From NCBI GenBank assembly GCA_030652035.1, contig JAUSBJ010000023.1, positions 1 through 64,000 of the forward strand: a DNA stretch of 64,000 bases, read 5' to 3'. Source of the DNA: Sulfurimicrobium sp. Its GTDB lineage: Bacteria > Pseudomonadota > Gammaproteobacteria > Burkholderiales > Sulfuricellaceae. The translations under genes were made by a program, and so were the position numbers. The notes below the pieces were generated by a model that did no database searches, was not told the DNA's origin, and was given only the letters and a program-made list of their open reading frames with translations. Shown here piece by piece: positions 55,641 through 64,000 of the stretch. Position 1 is the stretch's first letter. Every line of letters begins with the position of its first letter.

Positions 55641-58600
55641 ATGTTGAAAAGACTCACCATCTCGCAGCACTTTTTGTTCTGGGCGGCCTTTACCACCCTG
55701 CTGTTCTATGTCGCCGTTTTCCTCGGCTGGACGGGACTGGGCGTGGCACGGGACAGCCTGAAGACCGTGCACGACGAACACATGGTGCGGACCGTGCAGT
55801 TGGTCGAGATGGCAAACGAACTCAACGAGAACCGCACGCTGGTGATTCGCGCCTTCCAGCACGACCCAAAGGATTCGCTCTCGAGTTTCCACGACCACCC
55901 GATTTCCGAGCATCTGGATGCCATCAGGGCCAACCGGGAGGATATCAGCCAGCTCTGGACGGCCTATGCGGCGGGCGAGCATGCCGACGACGAGAAGCGC
56001 CTCATGGCGGATTTCGTGACCAAGCGGGGCATATGGCTGAACCGGCTCAATGAGACCGTCGCGGCAATCGAGCGCGGCGACTTCAGCAACAAAATCAAGT
56101 GGAATTTCCTGGTTGCCGGCCGGGAGGAAGGCGAGGAGGCCTTTGCCGCCCTGACGGCCCTGCGCGAATACCAGGAGAAAAAGGTGGCGGCCGCATCCCT
56201 GGCGGCGGAAGCGCACTTCGATCAGGGGCGCGCGGCTTTCATGCTCCTTCTCATCCTCGGCGCCGTGGTTACCTCCTGGACCGCCGTGACCACCCTGCGG
56301 CGGCTCAGGCATGGCTTCGCCACGGCGCAAGCAGCAGCCCAGGCCATCGCCGAGGGCGATCTTGCCCGCCCGGTGCCGAAGGGCGGGCAAGATGAAGTCG
56401 GCCAGTTGCTCGGGCAAATGGCCGTCATGCGCGAGAAACTGCAAGCCATGGTCGACGATCTGCGCCGCAGCGAGGCTCACGCCGTGAAGCTCGGACGCAC
56501 TTATGCCTTGCTGAGTGAAGTCAATCAATCCATCGTGCGCGTGCCGGAGCCGTCGGCCCTGTTCGATGAGGCTTGCCGCATCGCCGTGGCCCTTGGCGGC
56601 TTCCGCATGGCCTGGATCGGCCTGCTCGATCCCGTCAGCAAGGCCGTCAGGCCTGTCGCCTATGCGGGCGAAGCAGGCGACTATTGGGAAAACCTGACTA
56701 TCGTGCTCGATGATGGCCCGAGTGGCCGCGGTCCCACCGCCAGCGCCCTTGGCGCCGGCGAGCCCATGGTCGCGAACGACATCGAGCATGATCCGCGCAT
56801 GGCCCCCTGGCGCGAAAACGCCCTGAAGCACGGCTTCCGCGCTTCCGCCGCCTTTCCGCTGGTCGTCGCCGGGAAAGTCAGGGGCGCTTTCAATCTGTAT
56901 GCCGCTGAAACAAACTTTTTCGATGTGGATGAAATCGAATTGTTCAACGAACTGGCGAAAAACCTCGCTTTTGCGCTGGAATTCGCCGATCAGGCCGAAA
57001 TGCGCCGTGAATCGGAGCAAGAACTGAGCGCGGCCAATCAGTTGCTGCAGGAAAACATGGCGCGCACTCAGATGCTGGTGGATTCGGCCCTGGATGGGGT
57101 CATCAGCATGGATCACAAGGGCAGGGTGATCGGCTGGAACCCCCAGGCCGAACATATTTTCGGCTATTCGAGCCAACAGGCGCTGGGACGGGAAGTCGCC
57201 GAACTGATCGTGCCGCCTTCGCATCGCGAAGCGCACCGGCAAGGCATGGCCCGTTTTTTGAAAACCGGCGCATCAACCGTCATCGGCAAGCGTATGGAGG
57301 TAATGGGGTTGCGCGCGGACGGTTCGGAATTTCCCGTTGAATTGACGATCGCGACGCTCAACCGGAAAGGGCTGGTTTTTTTCAGTGCCTATGCGCGCGA
57401 CATTACCGAACGCAAACAGGCCGAGGAGACCCTGCTGAAGCTCTCCCTTGCCGTCGAGCAAAGCCCCCACTCGATTGTCATCACCGACCTTAAAGCCAAT
57501 ATCGAGTATGTCAACGCGGCCTTCGTCAAGGTGACCGGCTACAGCCGCGAAGAGGTGATCGGACGAAATCCCCATTTCTTGAGTTCCGGCAAGACTCCTG
57601 TGGAAAGCTACCGCGCCATGTGGGCCAGCCTGAGCCGTGGCGAGGTATGGCGGGGAGAGTTCATCAACCGGCGCAAGGACGGCAGCGAGTATGTGGAGCA
57701 AGTCATCATCTCGCCGGTGCGCCAGCCCGATGGGCGCATCACCAATTTCCTCGCCATCAAGGAAGATGTCACCGAGCGCAAGCAGATTGCTGAAGAACTG
57801 GAGCAGCATCGCCATCACCTGGAGGAGCTGGTGCAAACGCGCACGGGCGAACTGGCGCAGGCCAAGGACGCTGCCGAGGCGGCCAGCCGGGCCAAGAGCA
57901 CTTTTTTGGCCAATATGAGCCATGAAATACGCACGCCGATGAATGCCATCATCGGCTTGAACCATCTGCTGCAAAAGGAAATCACCGCGCCCAAGCCGCA
58001 TGGCCAGCTCGTCAAGGTCGGCAAAGCCGCGCAGCATTTGCTGCACATCATCAACAACATCCTGGACCTGTCCAAGATCGAGGCCAACAAAGTCACCCTG
58101 GATGAAACCGATTTTGCCCTGGCGCGGGTAATCGACCATACCCTCAGCATGCTGGGCGAAAGGGCCGCCAGCAAAGACCTGCGGCTGGTCACGGAGATCG
58201 ATCCCGCTGTGCCCCGGCAACTGCGCGGCGACCCCCTGCGCCTGGGGCAAATCCTGCTGAATTTTGTAAGCAATGCCATCAAGTTCTCCGAGCACGGAAA
58301 AATCACCATACGCGCCAGGGTGGCCGAGGACGAAGCGGAGCGCATCCTGCTGCGCATCGAGGTGGAGGACCAGGGGATCGGCCTGACGCCGGAGCAGCAG
58401 GCGCTGCTGTTCCAGGCCTTTACCCAGGCAGACGATTCGACCACCCGCAAATATGGCGGCACCGGCCTGGGCCTGGCGATAGCCAGGCACCTGGCTACCC
58501 TGATGGGTGGCGAGGCCGGGGTGGAAAGCCAACCCGGGGTCGGCAGCACCTTCTGGGTGACCGCCCGCCTGGGCAAGGTGGCGGACCAATGCCTGCTTGC

Positions 58601-59681
58601 CGATAGAGGAGAAAGGGCATTGCCGATCCAGTTGGAGCGGCTCCTGGCGCAGCGCTACTCAGGCGTCCGCGTGCTCCTGGCGGAAGATGACCCGGTCAAT
58701 CAGGAAGTCGCCCTCGAATTGCTGAGCGAGTCCGGCCTGCTTGTCGACGTGGCGGGGAATGGCCAGGAGGCCGTGGAGCGGGTGCGCACGGGCGATTACG
58801 CGCTGGTGTTGATGGACGTGCAAATGCCGGTCATGGATGGACTGGCCGCCACGCGCGCCATCCGTCTGCTGTCCGGCAAGGAATCCCTGCCTATTCTGGC
58901 CATGACCGCCAATGCTTTCGTTGAGGATAGGCGGCACTGTCTGGAAGCCGGCATGAACGATCATATTGGCAAGCCGGTGGAGCCGGACAAACTCTACGCG
59001 GCATTGCTGCGCTGGTTGCCGGAGTCCGCCGGCAAGGCGTCTGCGGATTCCGGTGATGTCGCGCAGATTGAGGATGCCGCGCTGCGATCCGCTCTGGGCG
59101 CCATTGCCGGGCTGGATGTCGAGAGCGGGCTGAAAAGAGTGCGCGGCAAACTGGCCAGCTACCTTCACTTGCTGGAAATGTTCGCTCGCGGCCATGCGGG
59201 CGACATGGCGCAGTTGCGCAAGTATTATGAGGCGGGCGCAATGGATGAGGCGCTACGTCTGGCACATACGCTGAAAGGGTCGGCGGCGACGCTGGGGGCG
59301 AAGGCGCTGAGCCAGTGTGCGCTGGACCTGGAACTGGCGCTACGGGAGCTGGAAACGCAAGACATCGAGGTGCGGATGATGGCTGTCGAGGCAGCGCTGA
59401 CCCCGTTGCTGACAGATATTCATCACTTGGCCGATACCGGGTTGCCTGAACCGCCGCCCGCGGTGGTGGATGATGAGCGGACAAGGGAAATGCTGGCGCA
59501 ACTGGAGGCCTTGCTGGCGGAAGACAATACGCGGGCCAGCCAGGTTTGGAACGAATCGGCGCCTCTCTTCCAGGCGGCCCTGGGGCCAGCCTTCATGCTG
59601 CTGGGGAGAGAAATCGAGCACTATGAATTCGATAAGGCGCTGAAAACGCTTCGCGACGCCATGATGCGGGAATCCATGTAA
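55641..59681 (+). CDS. Hybrid sensor histidine kinase (HAMP-GAF-PAS-PAS-HisKA-HATPase-REC-HPt)
   Basis: A 1346-residue protein. Two membrane helices (about 12-32 and 197-217) flank a four-helix-type periplasmic sensor. HAMP follows ([19 protein letters not shown]), then GAF (about 300-450), two PAS domains (about 475-590 and 600-715), a coiled linker, HisKA with phosphoacceptor His761 in [12 protein letters not shown], HATPase_c ([12 protein letters not shown]), REC with Asp1059 in [13 protein letters not shown], and HPt with His1209 in [14 protein letters not shown]. This is a complete phosphorelay lacking only a final output regulator. The adjacent REC-HD-GYP protein is the natural target. 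Confidence 0.93.
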   Translation: MLKRLTISQHFLFWAAFTTLLFYVAVFLGWTGLGVARDSLKTVHDEHMVRTVQLVEMANELNENRTLVIRAFQHDPKDSLSSFHDHPISEHLDAIRANREDISQLWTAYAAGEHADDEKRLMADFVTKRGIWLNRLNETVAAIERGDFSNKIKWNFLVAGREEGEEAFAALTALREYQEKKVAAASLAAEAHFDQGRAAFMLLLILGAVVTSWTAVTTLRRLRHGFATAQAAAQAIAEGDLARPVPKGGQDEVGQLLGQMAVMREKLQAMVDDLRRSEAHAVKLGRTYALLSEVNQSIVRVPEPSALFDEACRIAVALGGFRMAWIGLLDPVSKAVRPVAYAGEAGDYWENLTIVLDDGPSGRGPTASALGAGEPMVANDIEHDPRMAPWRENALKHGFRASAAFPLVVAGKVRGAFNLYAAETNFFDVDEIELFNELAKNLAFALEFADQAEMRRESEQELSAANQLLQENMARTQMLVDSALDGVISMDHKGRVIGWNPQAEHIFGYSSQQALGREVAELIVPPSHREAHRQGMARFLKTGASTVIGKRMEVMGLRADGSEFPVELTIATLNRKGLVFFSAYARDITERKQAEETLLKLSLAVEQSPHSIVITDLKANIEYVNAAFVKVTGYSREEVIGRNPHFLSSGKTPVESYRAMWASLSRGEVWRGEFINRRKDGSEYVEQVIISPVRQPDGRITNFLAIKEDVTERKQIAEELEQHRHHLEELVQTRTGELAQAKDAAEAASRAKSTFLANMSHEIRTPMNAIIGLNHLLQKEITAPKPHGQLVKVGKAAQHLLHIINNILDLSKIEANKVTLDETDFALARVIDHTLSMLGERAASKDLRLVTEIDPAVPRQLRGDPLRLGQILLNFVSNAIKFSEHGKITIRARVAEDEAERILLRIEVEDQGIGLTPEQQALLFQAFTQADDSTTRKYGGTGLGLAIARHLATLMGGEAGVESQPGVGSTFWVTARLGKVADQCLLADRGERALPIQLERLLAQRYSGVRVLLAEDDPVNQEVALELLSESGLLVDVAGNGQEAVERVRTGDYALVLMDVQMPVMDGLAATRAIRLLSGKESLPILAMTANAFVEDRRHCLEAGMNDHIGKPVEPDKLYAALLRWLPESAGKASADSGDVAQIEDAALRSALGAIAGLDVESGLKRVRGKLASYLHLLEMFARGHAGDMAQLRKYYEAGAMDEALRLAHTLKGSAATLGAKALSQCALDLELALRELETQDIEVRMMAVEAALTPLLTDIHHLADTGLPEPPPAVVDDERTREMLAQLEALLAEDNTRASQVWNESAPLFQAALGPAFMLLGREIEHYEFDKALKTLRDAMMRESM

Positions 59682-59788
59682 ATTGAGCGCAGGAATGGCG
59701 TGACGCACCCTAAGCAGAAGATAAATTCATGGCGATGTCAAACCCGGGTGCGCCATCATCTCGCGCCCCGATGGATTATCTGGGTTAA

Positions 59789-61459
<1,671 letters not shown>

Positions 61460-61460
61460 T

Positions 61461-61559
61461 GGTAATGGGTAATGGGTAATGGGAAGGCTGGTTTTGCGCG
61501 AGCAGCAATAGCCAGTCCCCACTGCTTACTCATCCCCCTTCACCCATTACCCATCACCC
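61461..61559. repeat. Inverted ATGGGTA-type repeat between pgm and parE
   Basis: Tandem GGTAATGGGTAATGGG at 61461-61480 is matched by the inverse CCCATTACCCATCACC at 61542-61559. The pair could fold as a long imperfect stem, acting as a pgm terminator or a mobile-repeat scar. Confidence 0.6.
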
Positions 61560-61582
61560 CAAAAATATAAGACAGAGTCGAT

Positions 61583-63553
61583 ATGAGCAAATCCTATTCC
61601 GACGATTCCATCCGCGTGCTGCGCGGGCTGGAGCCGGTCAAGCAGCGGCCGGGCATGTATACGCGCACCGACAATCCGCTGCACATCCTGACCGAGGTGG
61701 TGGATAACGCTGCCGACGAGGCCCTGGCGGGATTCGCCAAGGTGATCACCGTGCGCCTGCATGCCGACGGTTCGGTTTCCGTGAGCGACGACGGGCGCGG
61801 TATCCCGGTCGGCATCCACCCCGAGGAGGGCGTGTCGACGGTCGAGGTGGTGTACACCCGCCTGCACGCGGGCGGCAAGTTCGACAAGAAGGCCGGTGGC
61901 GCCTACCAGTTTTCCGGCGGCCTGCACGGCGTCGGCGTGTCCGTGACCAATGCGCTGTCGCAGCGGCTGGAAGTGTCGGTGACGCGCGAGGGCGGCGTGC
62001 ATCATATCGTTTTTGCCGGTGGCGACGTGGTGGAGCCTCTTGCTCAGGTGCGCACCGCGCCCAAGCGTGCTACCGGCACTTCCGTGAGGGTGTGGCCGGA
62101 TGCCAAGTATTTCGACAGCGGCGACATCCCGCCCATGCAACTCGAACGGGTCTTGAAGGCCAAGGCGGTGCTGTTGCCGGGGGTGCGCGTCAGGCTCGAG
62201 ACCGAGGACAGGGACGGTATCCTCAAGGATGAGAAAGAGTGGGTTTATCAGGACGGCCTGTCCGACTACCTCAAGTCGCAACTAGCGGATTACCTGCTCG
62301 ACGGCCTGTTCTGGAAACTCGCCAAGTATGCGCCAGCTTCGCACGAGGTCTTTGCCCAGGGCGAGGGCGCGGAATGGGTGGTGGCCTGGACGGAAGAGGG
62401 GCCGATCGTGCGCGAGTCCTACGTCAATTTGATCCACACCCCCTCCGGCGGCACCCATGAAGCCGGCCTGCGCGACGGCGTGTTCAATGCGATGAAGAGC
62501 TTCATCGACCACCACAGCCTCCTGCCCAAGGGCGTCAAGCTGACCGCCGACGATGTGTTCAGCCGCATCTCCTTCGTGCTCTCGACCAAGATGCTGGACC
62601 CGCAGTTTCAGGGCCAGACCAAGGACAAGCTCTCCTCGCGCGACGCCCTGCGCCTGGTCAGCTCGATGGTGCGCGACCCGCTCGAACTGTGGCTCAACGA
62701 GCACCAGGATGCGGCCAAGAAAATCGCCGACCTGGCCATCAAGGCTGCCCAGGTGCGCCAGCGCGCCGGGCAGAAGATCGAGAAACGCAAATCCTCCGGC
62801 GTGGCGGTGCTGCCGGGCAAGCTGGCCGACTGCCAGTCGGACAACCTGGAGGAGCGCGAGCTATTCCTGGTCGAGGGCGATTCCGCTGGCGGTTCAGCCA
62901 AGCAGGGGCGCAACAAGGACACCCAGGCCATCCTGCCCTTGCGCGGCAAGGTGCTCAATACCTGGGAGCACGAGGCCGACCGCATCTTCGCCAACAACGA
63001 GATCCACAATATCGCCGTGGCCCTGGGCGTCGATCCGCATGGCCCGGACGACACGCCGGATATGTCCGGCCTGCGCTACGCCCGCGTCATCATCCTGGCC
63101 GACGCGGACGTGGACGGCAGCCATATCCAGGTGCTGCTCCTGACTCTGTTCTACCGCCATTTCCCGGCACTGGTGCGAGAGGGGCGGGTGTGCGTGGCGC
63201 AGCCGCCGCTGTATCGCGTGGATGTCCCGGCACAGGGCAAGAACAAGCCGGCGCGCAAATTCTACTGCCTGGACGATGGCGAGCTGGAAGGCACGCTTGA
63301 CCGCCTGCGCGCCGACAAGGTGCGCGAGGGCGCGTGGCAGGTGTCGCGCTTCAAGGGTCTGGGCGAAATGAACCCGGTGCAATTGTGGGAAACCACGCTC
63401 AACCCCGACGCGCGCCGCCTGTTGACCTTGCGCACGGAGGACTTTACCGGCTACGTGCGGGAAGTGTTCAACAAGCTGATGGCCAAATCCGAGGCGGCTT
63501 CCCGTCGAGCCTGGATGGAAGAGGCGGGGCATCTGGTGGAAGCGGACGAGTAG
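61583..63553 (+). CDS. parE: DNA topoisomerase IV subunit B
   Basis: A 656-residue GHKL-type topoisomerase subunit. ATPase motifs include LEPVKQRPGMYT, EVVDNAADEALAG and GGLHGVGVSVTNALS. The TOPRIM core is LVEGDSAGGSAKQGRNKDTQAILPLRGKVLNTW, with the DADVDGSHIQVLLLTLF metal site and the C-terminal FKGLGEMNPVQLWETTLNP. Length and the gap-free TOPRIM mark it as ParE rather than GyrB, which is about 800 residues. With ParC (not in the window) it decatenates daughter chromosomes. Confidence 0.94.
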   Translation: MSKSYSDDSIRVLRGLEPVKQRPGMYTRTDNPLHILTEVVDNAADEALAGFAKVITVRLHADGSVSVSDDGRGIPVGIHPEEGVSTVEVVYTRLHAGGKFDKKAGGAYQFSGGLHGVGVSVTNALSQRLEVSVTREGGVHHIVFAGGDVVEPLAQVRTAPKRATGTSVRVWPDAKYFDSGDIPPMQLERVLKAKAVLLPGVRVRLETEDRDGILKDEKEWVYQDGLSDYLKSQLADYLLDGLFWKLAKYAPASHEVFAQGEGAEWVVAWTEEGPIVRESYVNLIHTPSGGTHEAGLRDGVFNAMKSFIDHHSLLPKGVKLTADDVFSRISFVLSTKMLDPQFQGQTKDKLSSRDALRLVSSMVRDPLELWLNEHQDAAKKIADLAIKAAQVRQRAGQKIEKRKSSGVAVLPGKLADCQSDNLEERELFLVEGDSAGGSAKQGRNKDTQAILPLRGKVLNTWEHEADRIFANNEIHNIAVALGVDPHGPDDTPDMSGLRYARVIILADADVDGSHIQVLLLTLFYRHFPALVREGRVCVAQPPLYRVDVPAQGKNKPARKFYCLDDGELEGTLDRLRADKVREGAWQVSRFKGLGEMNPVQLWETTLNPDARRLLTLRTEDFTGYVREVFNKLMAKSEAASRRAWMEEAGHLVEADE

Positions 63554-63704
63554 TGGGTTTTGACGTGTTGCTCGCGCAGCGAGATTCGTCAGCCCGATGC
63601 GTATGTGCTGTCCTGGTTTGAATAGGTAAGTGATTATCGGAACAAAGAAAAACTGGTAGTATGATCCCCGGATTATTGATGACAAATAACTAGGGAGACC
63701 TCAC

Positions 63705-64000
63705 ATGATCCGTGGCGCGACATTTCTGGGCATGCTGCTGCTTGGGTGCGCGGCGCTTACGCCCGCATTCGCCGGGCAGGGGCCATTTCCGGGGGGGCAG
63801 GAGGATACCAGCCTGACCGGGTCCTCGCTCTGCCTCTCGTGCCATGATGGCTCGACCGCAAGAAACAGGCATGCGCCAGATATTTTTCCTTGGAATTCGC
63901 ACCCCTTGGGTGTGATCTATCCGGTCAGTAGCGGATTTCGACCACAATTGGAAGCCGAGCAAAGAGGCGTGGTCATTGTCGAGCAGATGGTCGAGTGCCA
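63705..64000 (+). CDS. Exported cytochrome c-type protein (partial, runs off window)
   Basis: The reading frame is open from ATG 63705 to the window end (about 98 codons). It has a signal peptide (MLLLGCAALTPAFAG) and a haem c motif CLSCHDG near residue 45, followed by NSHPLGVIYP, a phrase typical of multi-haem or doubled-CXXCH cytochromes in iron/sulfur bacteria. The ribosome site is AGGGAG. The number of haems and the partner proteins cannot be seen. Confidence 0.75.
   Translation, partial: MIRGATFLGMLLLGCAALTPAFAGQGPFPGGQEDTSLTGSSLCLSCHDGSTARNRHAPDIFPWNSHPLGVIYPVSSGFRPQLEAEQRGVVIVEQMVEC

Overview
The window is a 64 kb stretch of a GC-rich proteobacterial chromosome. Gene content (YcaO, Tex, RdgC, two YecA/UPF0149 SEC-C proteins, a PGM1-type phosphoglucomutase, ParE, many DsrE/DsrC-type sulfur-relay relatives, a CXXCH cytochrome) fits a betaproteobacterium of the Nitrosomonadales type, such as Gallionella- or Sulfuricella-like iron/sulfur bacteria. 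This placement is inference from gene families, not from a marker phylogeny.

Region by region. 1-1.7 kb: the right end of an IS21-family element sits inside a TonB-dependent receptor gene, leaving a headless receptor. 1.7-2.1 kb: tRNA-Met and tRNA-Arg, each with its own terminator. 2.8-9.7 kb: a two-component cluster with a FixL/FixJ-like pair, a NarX-type cytoplasmic kinase, a PAS-GGDEF cyclase, twin small Cys-rich proteins and a NarL-type regulator. 9.8-15.6 kb: small stress-type proteins, a chimeric coiled-coil/AsmA protein, a Slp lipoprotein, a zinc metallopeptidase and a CheY-like regulator. 15.7-18.4 kb: YcaO and a SEC-C protein around a MITE-like inverted repeat. 18.5-24.6 kb: modABC, then a second ModA-like binding protein in apparent operon with a membrane GGDEF-EAL protein. 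24.8-28.1 kb: a large GAF-GGDEF-EAL protein downstream of a lone type IV/II prepilin. 28.4-32.7 kb: RecQ, a HEPN-like protein, a REP-associated transposase (RAYT) with its REPs, higBA, and a hemF remnant.

32.7-38.9 kb is the most unusual region. A DsrE-like periplasmic protein, a porin and a binding protein are transcribed away from an ECF sigma factor and a membrane anti-sigma factor whose periplasmic part is itself DsrE-like. Both divergent promoters carry the same GGAATA-N16-CGTC element, so this looks like a self-contained sulfur- or redox-sensing circuit. A DUF2892 protein, a Crp/Fnr regulator and a DsrC-like protein lacking the usual C-terminal Cys follow.

39-44.7 kb: HDOD protein, CheD, RdgC, SEC-C protein and Tex. 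44.7-49.6 kb is an accessory graveyard: a broken PIN-like gene, paired inverted-repeat elements, a truncated and frameshifted DUF4258 toxin with an intact MqsA-like antitoxin, a second RAYT remnant, and a TonB-like gene built on 105-bp tandem repeats. 49.8-54 kb: an RND efflux pump and its adaptor. 54.3-59.7 kb: a REC-HD-GYP protein and a 1346-residue hybrid kinase. 59.8-64 kb: pgm, parE and the start of a cytochrome c gene.

Cyclic-di-GMP turnover is a theme: one cyclase, two GGDEF-EAL proteins and one HD-GYP protein lie within 50 kb.
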